Shown here: in pieces, positions 42,429 through 51,464 of the stretch | Layout: each line of letters opens with the position of its first letter | Position numbering within the stretch: the stretch's first letter is position 1 | Assembly: GCA_965277855.1 (NCBI GenBank) | Contig: OZ255847.1 | Location: 5,952,001 to 6,016,000, forward strand | Reading direction: 5' to 3' | From: Bog-105 sp965277855 | GTDB lineage: Bacteria > Acidobacteriota > Terriglobia > Bryobacterales > Bryobacteraceae | Length of the DNA: 64,000 nt | The notes under the pieces: model-generated | The model's input: the letters and a program-made list of their open reading frames with translations, nothing else | Databases searched by the model: none | Told to the model about the DNA's origin: nothing | Position numbers and translations under genes: made by a program

Positions 42429-43615
42429 GACCTCGCAATCCGAGCGACTTCGGCCGCCCAGGCAGCCGGAGAAAAGCTCGCAATGATTTCTTCCGACGAG
42501 CGCCCCATTTGGGCTAACGACTCGGCATCGAGTGCAGCAACGGCGCTGAGGCAGGCAGTCAGATCTCCCTGGATCGCGGGGTCGAAGGAGCACCCGTTCT
42601 CTCCCTCGAGCAACAGATCTTCGGCGCATCCGCAGCGACGCGAAACGATCAGCGGCAGGCCGGCCGCCATGGCTTCGTTCGCCACTAAACCCCAGGGCTC
42701 GCGGATGCTGGGCAGTACAAAACATCCGGCAAAGGCATAGTATTGCGGGAGTTCAGCGGTACTACGCAAGCCCGCGAAGTACACGTCCTGTCCATACGCT
42801 GACAAGGCAGCTATTTGTTCCAGGGCCAGTCGTTCTGGACCATCTCCCACCAGTACCAGCGCCCAGTCGCCTCCCCCACGCCGGTACTCCAGATAGGCTG
42901 CGAGTAGGCCGCGCATATTCTTCTCTTCCGCCAGCCGCCCGACATACAGGAAGTATTGTTCCGGTAAGTCGAAGTCCGACGACTCGGAGTGTTTATGGAT
43001 AGCTTGGGAACGTTCGCGGAAAAAATCGTTATCGACGACGTCGTAAAAACCGGCAATGCGGTCAGGCCGAAAACCCAGGCGCTCAAGATACCTCCGGTGG
43101 GGCGTCCCGCCGGCTACTGCCCAGTCAAACAGAAACCGGATCAACCACCCTTTAACTGCTTCTTTGAAGGCACTTCGCTCGTGGTCGGCCTCCGTGCTTT
43201 CCGTCATGAGGACCGTACGGCGGCGCTTCAGCTTGCCCCAGAGAGCGGCGGCTAGTCCCGGCGCCGTGTAGTATCCCGGCACTAAAACCACCTGTGGGTT
43301 GCGCCGGTTGAGCTGCTTCCAGACCGCCACTGCGGTTTTCAGTCCCTTTACTTCCTGCCAGCTGTTTTCGGGGAAGAGCGTCTCGACCGGAAGAGCGGCG
43401 GGCAAATTCTCGCGGAACTTCAAACCCGCGTGAACACCGATCCCACCCACCATTTCGATACCTGCTACCTGGCCCGACAGATCCGGATTCCGGGTGAGGC
43501 CTTGAAAACGCGCTACATGGTAGGCATACCAGTCGATCCAGATCACAACAACCCGGTTTGTTCCCTTCGCTGGGAACGCCGGATTCGAAATGATCGGTGT
43601 TTCGGATTTAAGCAC
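42425..43615 (-). CDS. glycosyltransferase family 4
   Basis: About 396 residues from GTG 43615, which has a GGGAGG ribosome-binding site eight bases upstream and overlaps the end of the polymerase gene; a further open stretch to 43645 is a shadow. The donor domain shows YVGRLAEEKNMRGLLAAYLE and LPSIREPWGLVANEAMAAGL, with E-x7-E, and LIVSRRCGCAEDLL. The N-terminal WIDWYAYHVARFQGL region is an acceptor-side Rossmann fold. One of four GT4-type enzymes besides the WbuB-like one in this operon; sugar unknown. Confidence 0.87.
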   Translation of the reverse strand: MLKSETPIISNPAFPAKGTNRVVVIWIDWYAYHVARFQGLTRNPDLSGQVAGIEMVGGIGVHAGLKFRENLPAALPVETLFPENSWQEVKGLKTAVAVWKQLNRRNPQVVLVPGYYTAPGLAAALWGKLKRRRTVLMTESTEADHERSAFKEAVKGWLIRFLFDWAVAGGTPHRRYLERLGFRPDRIAGFYDVVDNDFFRERSQAIHKHSESSDFDLPEQYFLYVGRLAEEKNMRGLLAAYLEYRRGGGDWALVLVGDGPERLALEQIAALSAYGQDVYFAGLRSTAELPQYYAFAGCFVLPSIREPWGLVANEAMAAGLPLIVSRRCGCAEDLLLEGENGCSFDPAIQGDLTACLSAVAALDAESLAQMGRSSEEIIASFSPAAWAAEVARIARS

Positions 43616-44990
43616 GGTACAAACCTCCCGAAGAAATGAACTCACCGTCTGAATCGAAATGCGCAGTTAGAGGCGATGCGGCCGCGGGAACGATCTCCAG
43701 ATTGCGAGCGGTTTCAGCGCGCAAGGCCCACTTCCAGACGATCCAGCAGGGCGCCGAAAGTAGCAGAGTTCGAAAAATGACGGCCTCCATGGTTTGCATA
43801 ACCAGGTAAATGGAAAGCGCCGACAGAATGGCGTACTGGCTCGCCCAGGCCGGCCCTGCGGTGACGGCTTTGCGCCAGACCCATCCGTAACACCAGCCGA
43901 GTACCGCCAGAGCGACCAGCGCCAGCCACCAAAGCTCGATATATAGATCAGCAATAAGACCCGGGGCCGAGCCGTCGGCGCCGACCCAGCCGAGCGCGTC
44001 CGCAAAACCTTCGCCCGTGCCTGCATTCGTGAGCAACTCCGGTACGCCAAAATCCTCGTACTTGGTCGGCCAGATCGCACTCGGGATCGGCCGAACCAGG
44101 AGTTGCGCCAGGTAACGGCGCATCCAGAAGTAATGACCGCGACGCTCGGCGCTGATGACCGAGCCTGTGCCGTAGATGTATTCGTTCCCGGTATCCGGCT
44201 TCTCGACGATATTCGAAACATCTCCGTTCATCTCGAAATTCGAGCCGATATAGATGTTGCTGCGATTGGCCACCAGGAAGAGAACCAGCCAGCCCAGCAG
44301 AAACCCGGATACCAGCATGGCGACCACCGGCGGCCGCCGATTCCGATTGAGATACCAGCCCATCATCACAATGACGGTGATCGCGAAAGTAGGGCCGCGG
44401 CGCGCCGTTAAGAGCGCTTGCACCAGCCAGGGCAGCCCAAAGAGACAGGCCAGCCCCAGGTTAAGAATCTTCGGACCCTCCGAGGCAATGGCTGCTATCA
44501 GCAGCAACACACCGACCAGGAGAAGTAGATTCCCGTCGCGTACATATCCGCTGTCGTCCCAACCCCCACCGTAAGAATTGCTGAAGGCCTTGGTAAAACC
44601 ACCCACGTTGTGAATCGACGTCAGCCAGCAGGTCAGTCCAACACCACCCACCAGGGCTCCCCCAATGCGGAGACGGGAACAGGCGATACTCGACAGAACG
44701 GGCGCACGCTCACGTGGGCGTCGAATACGGGCGCCGGCGGCTAGACAGGCGCCTGCAAAAACGAGAATTCCCAGCACGTTCAGTGTTTGTACCCGCAATA
44801 GTTGCTCGGCATCAAAGAAGCGGTCTAAACCGTCCTCCGCCAGCAGTCGCAGGGGCATCCATCCGTATATGAACGCCATCATCGGCATGATGAAGACCAA
44901 CGGATGAAAAACATCGCGGCTTCCGTCGAGAGCACAGAAAAGTGCGATCGCCGCGATCACCACGGCGCTCCACAGTAGAGCTTCAAACAT
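43608..44990 (-). CDS. Wzy-like polysaccharide polymerase (O-antigen polymerase)
   Basis: About 460 residues from ATG 44990 (MFEALLWSAVV), with GGGAG upstream; longer starts fall inside the preceding gene. It is a polytopic protein of 10 or more helices, with a large extracytoplasmic loop (VANRSNIYIGSNFEMNGDV to about WVGADGSAPGLI) between the last helices, the layout of Wzy polymerases. The loop carries several Arg and Glu residues. It would join repeat units at the periplasmic face, with the Wzc-like co-polymerase controlling length. Wzy proteins are poorly conserved, so the call rests on topology and context. Confidence 0.78.
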   Translation of the reverse strand: MFEALLWSAVVIAAIALFCALDGSRDVFHPLVFIMPMMAFIYGWMPLRLLAEDGLDRFFDAEQLLRVQTLNVLGILVFAGACLAAGARIRRPRERAPVLSSIACSRLRIGGALVGGVGLTCWLTSIHNVGGFTKAFSNSYGGGWDDSGYVRDGNLLLLVGVLLLIAAIASEGPKILNLGLACLFGLPWLVQALLTARRGPTFAITVIVMMGWYLNRNRRPPVVAMLVSGFLLGWLVLFLVANRSNIYIGSNFEMNGDVSNIVEKPDTGNEYIYGTGSVISAERRGHYFWMRRYLAQLLVRPIPSAIWPTKYEDFGVPELLTNAGTGEGFADALGWVGADGSAPGLIADLYIELWWLALVALAVLGWCYGWVWRKAVTAGPAWASQYAILSALSIYLVMQTMEAVIFRTLLLSAPCWIVWKWALRAETARNLEIVPAAASPLTAHFDSDGEFISSGGLYRA

Positions 44991-46302
44991 ACTGGGACTC
45001 CCGAGTGAAATTCGGCGCATTCTGCGGTCCGGAAGCACCCGCAGGCTGGGCCAGCAATTCCTGCGCAGCCTCTACCACCCGAGCGGCAAAGCGATCCCAG
45101 GTAAAGAATTCCGCCCGTGCGCGCGCCGCCTGCTTCATTTCTTGTAAAGCAGGCCGGTGCCGCAAGGCCCAGTCGATATGGCCGGCGACCAGATCCGGGC
45201 GGCGAGGTTCCACGACAAAACCTTGCTGTCCGTGCTCGATCAGATCGGGCGCGGCAGTGTGAGTGGTGCTGAGAATGGGAAGCCCGGAAGCCAGCGCTTC
45301 GAGCAGTACTTGCGCGAAGCCTTCAGCCACCGATGGGAATACAAAGAGGTCGGCCTGTTGATAAGCTGCCTGCAATTCCGGCAGACTCACCGAAGGACGG
45401 ATACGAACGTGGGCTCGAAACGGCTCGAACAGGGAGAGATCGTCGACGACGCGTCCGCAAACGGTGAGCTCGACCGGCGCGTTCCCTAATAAGCGCAGGG
45501 CTTCCAGGAGGTACTTGATGCCTTTGCGTTGGTTAATGCTGCCGACAAACAAGAGCCGCAGCGGACCGGAAGGCGATTGATTTTGCGGACCAGGAGTAAA
45601 ACGCTTGAGATCGACGCCGTAGGGGATAACCCGGATCGAATTCGGCGCCGCGCCATTCTCGATGAGCGTTCGTTTGGTAAACGAAGAGGCGACCAGGAAA
45701 TTGCTAGCCATCTTGGTCTCGGCGACGAGGCGGCCAAAATCCTCTTCCGGCAACGACAACTCCCACTCCTTACGAAGCGAATCGGAACAGTCCGGGTGAT
45801 CGGACAGTTCCTGTTCGAGAATGCGACGCACGCTGGCCGGGTGGGGATGCAGCTGGAACAACACGCCGGGCTTCCCGTAGCTTTGGAAAGCATGGTAGCC
45901 GTAGTAGCTGTAGCTGATCAGCAGCGCATTGCTACGCGCCGCTAGTCGTCCTGCCGTGCGGCCTAGAACGGCGTCCGTGTGGCGGATCGCTCTGCGGCGA
46001 ATCGCAAATGAGATGCCCTTTCGTTTTTCTAGAAGGTAAGATAGCAAGCCGGAGAAGAGCGTCTGTCGAACAAGACGGCCCGGCACTGCCGGATGATTTC
46101 GCTGCGCCAAAAGAACTCGCAGCCTGGCAGGCAAAAGCGCGGACAGCCTAGCTGCCCAGGAGCGATCCTGTGGCCAATATAGATCAGTGACTAAATGCTT
46201 GAGCAGGCCTGCATGGGCGAGTGCCGCAGCGACCTGATAGGCGTCCCGCGCCCCGCGGTGAACCACCACAACGCCTCGGGTGGGTACTTTGCCCGTGACC
46301 AT
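44983..46302 (-). CDS. glycosyltransferase family 4
   Basis: A 439-residue GT-B enzyme starting at ATG 46302, which overlaps the stop of the preceding GT gene (TGATG). The donor domain contains LLFVGSINQRKGIKYLLEAL and FVFPSVAEGFAQVLLEALAS (E-x7-E), then TTHTAAPDLIEHGQQGFVV. The N-terminal domain is longer than usual and includes a basic, His- and Arg-rich region. Cytoplasmic, acting on the growing repeat unit. It precedes the polymerase gene with an 8-bp overlap. Donor unknown. Confidence 0.88.
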   Translation of the reverse strand: MVTGKVPTRGVVVVHRGARDAYQVAAALAHAGLLKHLVTDLYWPQDRSWAARLSALLPARLRVLLAQRNHPAVPGRLVRQTLFSGLLSYLLEKRKGISFAIRRRAIRHTDAVLGRTAGRLAARSNALLISYSYYGYHAFQSYGKPGVLFQLHPHPASVRRILEQELSDHPDCSDSLRKEWELSLPEEDFGRLVAETKMASNFLVASSFTKRTLIENGAAPNSIRVIPYGVDLKRFTPGPQNQSPSGPLRLLFVGSINQRKGIKYLLEALRLLGNAPVELTVCGRVVDDLSLFEPFRAHVRIRPSVSLPELQAAYQQADLFVFPSVAEGFAQVLLEALASGLPILSTTHTAAPDLIEHGQQGFVVEPRRPDLVAGHIDWALRHRPALQEMKQAARARAEFFTWDRFAARVVEAAQELLAQPAGASGPQNAPNFTRESQYV

Positions 46303-47516
46303 CAGAGCAGACCTTCGAAGTACGTTTTCAGACGTTCTGCCGAACGGCTCCAGGTGAATTCGCGGGCTCGCAAGCGGCCGCGATCGGCGAGATCCTGGCG
46401 CAGCGATTCACTGGTAAGAAGGCCTTCGAGGGCCTCGAGGTGTGCCGCTGCCGACTCGGGCGAGGCCAGGATGGCCGCATCCCCGGCGATTTCCGGGAGG
46501 GACGACGCCCGGCTGGTTACAACCGGCGTGCCACAAGCCATGGCTTCGATGACCGGCAATCCAAATCCTTCGTAGCGGGAAGGGAACCAAACAATCTGGG
46601 CCGCAGCATACAGGGCGCGCAATCCATCGTCAGGTACAAAGCCCAACACCCGGAAGCGATCGCCCAGCGCTTTCGCCCGCTCGATGTAGGCCGGGTTTGA
46701 ATGATTAATCACGGCCAGCACGAGATCGGGAAAGCGCTCTCGCAAAGCGGGCCAGGCGGCGAGAACCAGTTCCGCATTCTTGCGGAAATGCAGGCCTCCC
46801 GGAACGAGGATGAAGGGGCGATCCGCCAATCCGACTCCGCGAACATAGTTAGCGCCGGCAGCCGTCACCGGTTCGAAGAAATGCGGGGTCACAGCATTAT
46901 GTACGACGCGCAGGCGCGAACGGATATGTGGAAAGAAGTGTCCCAGCCGGTCGGCTGAAAATTGCGAGACAGTATGGAACAGGTCGGCTTTCCTGTCCAG
47001 CTTGCGATAGAGCAATTGCCACTTAATTTTCTGAGCAGAGAAGGACTTGTCCCGCAAGTGGGCTGCTGGTTCAAAATAGGCGGCGTCGTGCAGAGTCACC
47101 GCGAGCCGCGCCGTCTTGGTCGGAACATAAGACTCGGCCGTGCAGTACATGATCTGCGCTTCGGGCCAGTACTTCTCGGCACGGGGCCGATCAAGCAGAA
47201 ACCAGTAGGCTTGTTGGCGCGATGTCTCTTTTTGAAAGAGGTGGTAGCGGAACTCGGTCCAGGGCGCCCCCACCAACGGCAGGATACGCTCTTTGTCGCT
47301 AGGGTCGGCAAGTAGTTCGAGTTTTACGTCGTCTCTCAGGGCCAGATGCTCAGTTAACTGACGAGCCACGCGACCTGCGCCCGTCGAACGGTGGATATTG
47401 CGCAGATGAACATAAGCAAGCAGTTTGAGCGGCCGGACAGCGACAGACTTACCCAGCGCTTGCGCGGGCAGCGTTGCAGTACGAGTTGCCGGAGGCATTG
47501 CGGCAGTCTCAGCCAT
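46302..47516 (-). CDS. glycosyltransferase family 4 (mannosyltransferase-like)
   Basis: A 404-residue GT4 enzyme. After about 30 low-complexity residues come LLAYVHLRNIHRSTGAGRVA, then an acceptor domain. The donor domain has FILVPGGLHFRKNAELVLAA and FPSRYEGFGLPVIEAMACGT, a textbook E-x7-E motif, followed by TSRASSLPEIAGDAA. The sequence style resembles mannosyltransferases, which would fit the GDP-mannose pathway in this operon, but specificity is inference. It is the first gene after the 126-bp gap with a strong hairpin that follows the tyrosine kinase gene. Confidence 0.87.
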   Translation of the reverse strand: MAETAAMPPATRTATLPAQALGKSVAVRPLKLLAYVHLRNIHRSTGAGRVARQLTEHLALRDDVKLELLADPSDKERILPLVGAPWTEFRYHLFQKETSRQQAYWFLLDRPRAEKYWPEAQIMYCTAESYVPTKTARLAVTLHDAAYFEPAAHLRDKSFSAQKIKWQLLYRKLDRKADLFHTVSQFSADRLGHFFPHIRSRLRVVHNAVTPHFFEPVTAAGANYVRGVGLADRPFILVPGGLHFRKNAELVLAAWPALRERFPDLVLAVINHSNPAYIERAKALGDRFRVLGFVPDDGLRALYAAAQIVWFPSRYEGFGLPVIEAMACGTPVVTSRASSLPEIAGDAAILASPESAAAHLEALEGLLTSESLRQDLADRGRLRAREFTWSRSAERLKTYFEGLL

Positions 47517-47567
47517 TGACGCCCCTACTCAGCGAACGGGTGTCCTCAAAGCGGTCCTGGCCCACCT

Positions 47568-47620
47568 GCTTCGAAAGAAGGGCAGACTGCCTGAAGTCTG
47601 CCTCTTTGTTTCTTCGAAGC
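47568..47620 (-). terminator. strong hairpin in the polysaccharide operon, possible attenuator
   Basis: Inner stem GGCAGACT/AGTCTGCC (47581-47602, 6-nt loop) extends, after a small asymmetric bulge, into an outer stem GCTTCGAA/TTCGAAGC (47568-47575 and 47613-47620). It lies between the tyrosine-kinase gene and the first glycosyltransferase, the largest gap in an operon whose other genes mostly overlap. On the transcribed strand the inner stem is followed by CTTCTTTCG, which is only moderately U-rich, so partial termination, attenuation or mRNA processing are all possible. Confidence 0.55.
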
Positions 47621-47642
47621 GCGGGCTTGGCGCCAGCAACCG

Positions 47643-50051
47643 TCATGCTGATTTAGACTCCGAGGCTGCGGCTTTGGAAAGATCCGCGTACTGATAGTAG
47701 CTCTGATAGTAGTGCGATTTCCCTTCTTTCGACGGATCGAAATCGTTTAGAATCGTGCCGATCACGCGAACATTGTCGTCGAGGAACAAGTCTCGCGAGG
47801 CAGCGGCTGTCTCGATATCGGTGACGCGCGCGCGGAAGACCAATATGACGCCGTTCGACATGCCGGCCAGGATGCGGGCATCCGCCATATGAAGCATGGG
47901 GGGGCTGTCGATCAGAACGAAATCGAATTCGGTAGTGAGCCGATCGAGCAAAGTGCGGAAACGAACCGAGTGCAGTAGGCCACTCGGCTCCTCGGAACCT
48001 TTGCCGCTCGGAATGACAAAGAGGCCTGGAACCGGAGTCGACTGGCAGAACGCCTCGGTAGGCGCCAGCTTGGCATCGATATCGCCTCGCAGCAGATCCC
48101 GTAAACCCACTTCGTTTCTGACATCCATGGCTTTATGGAGGCGCGGCTTGCGCAAGTCTCCATCGATCAGGAGCACCCGCCGGTTTGCCTGAGCAAGTGC
48201 CAGGCCCAGGTTGCAAGTAACCGTCGTCTTGCCTTCTCCCACACTGGGACTGGTGATCACGAAGGTTCTGGCCCGTTCCAGTTCCTGGCCGGCCAGCAGG
48301 ACGGAATAAGTAGTATTTCGATACGCTTCTGCCACCAGCGAGGCATGATCCTGCCACACGGCCATGTCGAGGGGCCGGTGCGGTCTGGGTTTTACAGGGA
48401 CTGGAGCGCCTGTAACGCCCAGGGTGGCGGCTGAATTGTTCCTAAGTGCAATCTGCGTGACTTGGGAAGGCTGCCGTAAACCGCGCTTCGCCGAAGGAAT
48501 GACACCTAATTCCCGCAAATTGAGATAACGAGATACTTCTCCCGGGCCACGCAGGACCGATTGGGTTCGTTCCTTGAAAAACGCGCATCCCATACCGGCC
48601 AGAAGCCCTAGCAGCATTCCGACTCCGGCAGAAATACCGCGGCGCGGTGAGATCGGGATCAGCGGAGCGCGGGCGGCATCCACCACGCGTACGGTGGAAG
48701 CTTGCATGGCGGAAGCAAAACCCGCTTCCTTCACGCGCTGCAATAGAGTCTGATAGAGCTGTTGGCCCGAATCCACTTCCCGGCGGAGCATACTGACTTG
48801 CGCCTCGCGACCCTGTTCTTGAGAGACGCGCCCCTCCTGGGCCCGGTACTCGGTATTGAGCAAGGACTCGCGATGAGTAGCAGCCTGATACTCATTGCGC
48901 AGCCGCTCGAGTACATTGCCCTTTTCTTTGGAGAGACTATCCTCGATCTCGTGAATCTGCGCCCGCAGGTGCTGGACTTTGGGATTCGCTTCGGTCAATG
49001 GCGGTACGAGTGCCGCCACTTGCCGGCGGAGATCATCGAGCTTCATCTGATCGTCTCGCAGTTGTGTACTGTCGAGCACCATGGGGAGCGAATCGGCGGG
49101 CGCAGAAACGCTAATTTCGTACTGCGCCTGTTTTTCGACCCGCTCGCCTTGCGCCTTCATCAGCTCGGCCTGCAGCTCGCGCAATTTTTCTTCCGCTACA
49201 TTTGCGCCACCCTCTTTCAAGGTGAGTGCATCGTTGCCGGTGCGCGACTCGAGTTTCTTCTGCGCCTGATCGACACTCTCGCGCACATCTGCCAGTTGCC
49301 GCGACAGCCATTCGCTGGTCGCTTTAGCCTGGCTGAAGCGAACGTCACGATCCTGATTGGCGAACTCCCGGGTGAGAGAGTTGCAGAATTCGGCGGCAAA
49401 GCTGGCACTCCAGGAGTCGCATGTAACCTCGACCAGGCGTGTCAGGCCAAGCGGCTTAACCATGACCCGCTTGGCGGTGAATTCTAGGAGCGCTTGCTTC
49501 GAAACCTGTTTATCACCGGGCAGATGGAAATCCTGCTTCATCGCTGAGACTACATCAGTACGCCGCAGGGAGGCGATATCTCCCTGGTGCTTAACAGCAT
49601 TGACTGTGCGCTCGCGCAGTGTGTCGCTCTGCAGCAGCTTGATCTGCGTTTGTACGTACGCCTCGGAAGAACCGCCTTCGTTGCCGGTCTGCGACACGGC
49701 TTTCATGTCGAGAAAGTTGTCGTTCAGATTCTGGATATCGAGTGACGTGCGGGCACGGTAAACCGGTTGTACGCCGATGGTGATGGCCCATCCGAGGAGC
49801 GCTCCGGCTAGAGTACAGAGCAGGATCAGCCCACGTCTCCGCTTGAAAAGCCGGGCATACTCCGCCAACAGGCTGTCCGAGGCCTCCTGGTTTTTGTCCG
49901 CAGCTGCCTTGAAATGGTTTAGATGCAGGCCATTCGCCGGTCGAACCAACACAGGCGAACTCAGGGACATCCCTTTGCCGCCGATTTTTTCTAACTCCTC
50001 CATGGACTGTCTTCCTTCTCTTGAAATCTGGATTGAATTTTGATGGGACAT
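47643..50051 (-). CDS. Wzc-like polysaccharide co-polymerase/BY-type tyrosine autokinase
   Basis: An 802-residue inner-membrane protein controlling polysaccharide chain length and export. The N-terminal Wzz domain has a first helix (GLILLCTLAGALLGWAITI) and a second near residue 475 (ISAGVGMLLGLLAGMGCAFF), with periplasmic coiled coil between. The C-terminal kinase has Walker A SVGEGKTT (about residue 600), Walker A' VLLIDGDLRKPR and Walker B FVLIDSPP. The tail SHYYQSYYQYADLS is the Tyr cluster whose phosphorylation state governs oligomerisation. No separate phosphatase gene (Wzb-like) is visible nearby. Its ATG overlaps the export-protein stop (TAATG). First ATG is used; an in-frame ATG 16 codons on is also possible. 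Confidence 0.94.
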   Translation of the reverse strand: MSHQNSIQISREGRQSMEELEKIGGKGMSLSSPVLVRPANGLHLNHFKAAADKNQEASDSLLAEYARLFKRRRGLILLCTLAGALLGWAITIGVQPVYRARTSLDIQNLNDNFLDMKAVSQTGNEGGSSEAYVQTQIKLLQSDTLRERTVNAVKHQGDIASLRRTDVVSAMKQDFHLPGDKQVSKQALLEFTAKRVMVKPLGLTRLVEVTCDSWSASFAAEFCNSLTREFANQDRDVRFSQAKATSEWLSRQLADVRESVDQAQKKLESRTGNDALTLKEGGANVAEEKLRELQAELMKAQGERVEKQAQYEISVSAPADSLPMVLDSTQLRDDQMKLDDLRRQVAALVPPLTEANPKVQHLRAQIHEIEDSLSKEKGNVLERLRNEYQAATHRESLLNTEYRAQEGRVSQEQGREAQVSMLRREVDSGQQLYQTLLQRVKEAGFASAMQASTVRVVDAARAPLIPISPRRGISAGVGMLLGLLAGMGCAFFKERTQSVLRGPGEVSRYLNLRELGVIPSAKRGLRQPSQVTQIALRNNSAATLGVTGAPVPVKPRPHRPLDMAVWQDHASLVAEAYRNTTYSVLLAGQELERARTFVITSPSVGEGKTTVTCNLGLALAQANRRVLLIDGDLRKPRLHKAMDVRNEVGLRDLLRGDIDAKLAPTEAFCQSTPVPGLFVIPSGKGSEEPSGLLHSVRFRTLLDRLTTEFDFVLIDSPPMLHMADARILAGMSNGVILVFRARVTDIETAAASRDLFLDDNVRVIGTILNDFDPSKEGKSHYYQSYYQYADLSKAAASESKSA

Positions 50052-51022
50052 TAGTGGCGGTAAATCATGACGCCGGTAGCGATCTGTATAGCGGCCTCAG
50101 TGGCGCGTTTCATGGCGGAAGCCGGCGCATTATCGGGAACAAAGAGAACATCGTTGGCGTGCATCTGCAAATCGGGCGCCTTCCCGGATAGCACCAAGGA
50201 CAGATTCACCGGGACCTCGTTTTTGTTGGATGGTTTGCCGTCCACCGCCCGCAGAATGCGCGCCTTCCGGGCGTTTGCACCGGTGCTTGTGCCTTCGGCC
50301 AAAGACAGCGCCTGGGTGATCGACATCGCTTCCTGGGAGTTCAAGCTGATGCCGCCGGCCTTTCTGACTTCGCCGACGACGTACACCATATCGGAGCGCG
50401 ACACCGAAATGACGTCATTGGCCCGCACTTCGATGTTTTCAGCGGGCTTACTGCCGTCCAACAGGGTATTGAGACGCAGCTCCGCAATGGAGAACTCACC
50501 CGATGCATCTAAATGACTGCTCGGCAAAGGCAGACTACCTTGCTTCACCTGGCGCGTAATCGTCAGCTTTTGACCAGCGTCTGGTTTGAGACCGCCCGCC
50601 AATGAAATCACATCGATGAGTCTGGTCGGCCCCTGCAGCTGGTGCAGGCCAGGAGTATTTACTTCGCCCAGGATCGAGACGGGCCGGCTGCGGTAGTCGA
50701 GAACGTTAATGGTGATTTGCGGTGAATCGATATACTTAGACGCCAGTTTGGCGAGCGAGGTGCGTAGCTGATCGACGGTTAACCCCGCTGCGTGAATGCG
50801 GCCGACCAGCGGCAGCTCTATGTAACCATTTGGATCTATGCGAACCGGCTTGTCGGAAATATCCTCAAGGTCCACCACATGCACCGAAAGCTGATCCTCC
50901 GGACCCAGCAGATAGGTAGCTTCGGTGGCTTTCGGAGTATTGCCCGCACCCGGCGCTTCGGCCGAGAAAGCACTGCAAATCGGGAACAATAAGAGAACAA
51001 AAAAACAAAGACACTTGTTCAT
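50051..51022 (-). CDS. Wza-like polysaccharide export protein
   Basis: A 323-residue exported protein: signal peptide (LCFFVLLLFPICSAFSAEA), Poly_export domain (LLGPEDQLSVHVVDLEDISD, IELPLVGRIHAAGLTVDQLR) and SLBB domains (PVSILGEVNTPGLHQLQGP, VYVVGEVRKAGGISLNSQ). Such proteins form the outer-membrane exit for capsule or EPS. A lipobox is not clearly visible, so outer-membrane attachment may differ from E. coli Wza; the C-terminus (ATEAAIQIATGVMIYRH) could be the amphipathic membrane segment. It is the first gene of the operon, with a 440-bp divergent control region upstream. Confidence 0.9.
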   Translation of the reverse strand: MNKCLCFFVLLLFPICSAFSAEAPGAGNTPKATEATYLLGPEDQLSVHVVDLEDISDKPVRIDPNGYIELPLVGRIHAAGLTVDQLRTSLAKLASKYIDSPQITINVLDYRSRPVSILGEVNTPGLHQLQGPTRLIDVISLAGGLKPDAGQKLTITRQVKQGSLPLPSSHLDASGEFSIAELRLNTLLDGSKPAENIEVRANDVISVSRSDMVYVVGEVRKAGGISLNSQEAMSITQALSLAEGTSTGANARKARILRAVDGKPSNKNEVPVNLSLVLSGKAPDLQMHANDVLFVPDNAPASAMKRATEAAIQIATGVMIYRH

Positions 51023-51185
51023 GAAGATATAAATCCAGTTCTAAGAAATGGGGACATCGCGGAAAAGCGAATTAGGAGGGAGAGCACAGCGGTGGCTTCC
51101 AATCCAAGGGACAGGTAGGCCGGACACAGATTAACTTCATATCGCGATTCCCTCCGAGGAGTCGACTTACAGCGGTTCTGATTGT

Positions 51186-51231
51186 CATTACCGCAAAGTT
51201 ACAGGCGAAGTGTCAATCAATAGTGGTAATG
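51186..51231. promoter_or_regulatory. candidate control site in the divergent EPS/51465 intergenic region
   Basis: The stretch 51023-51464 separates the leftward polysaccharide operon from a rightward gene and must hold both promoters. An inverted repeat CATTACC (51186-51192) / GGTAATG (51225-51231) brackets TTGACA on the minus strand (51211-51216). The box has no well-spaced -10, so the promoter itself is not resolved. Elsewhere in the gap I see no gene or RNA structure. Confidence 0.3.
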
Positions 51232-51464
51232 AATCTGGCAGAACTAATCCAGTACTGTCTACTCATCCAGATCCTTCTCCTTCAACGTATCTATCGTCAC
51301 GAGTTGCGAAAACCTTTAGGATCGAATCTTTGAAGCAGTCGTTTTTTCTGCTCACAAAAATCCCAGCGGATCCGATATAGCTAGTGTGGCCATTTCCAGG
51401 TTTTTGTCTTGCAGACAGCCGTCGTTTTCTTTGCGCCGCCCGTACTAGTACAGGGTTTTGGACC

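Noticed and set aside
41994..42740. 248-codon plus-strand ORF in the glycosyltransferase region
   Set aside because: Shadow of two glycosyltransferase genes with complete motifs on the other strand.
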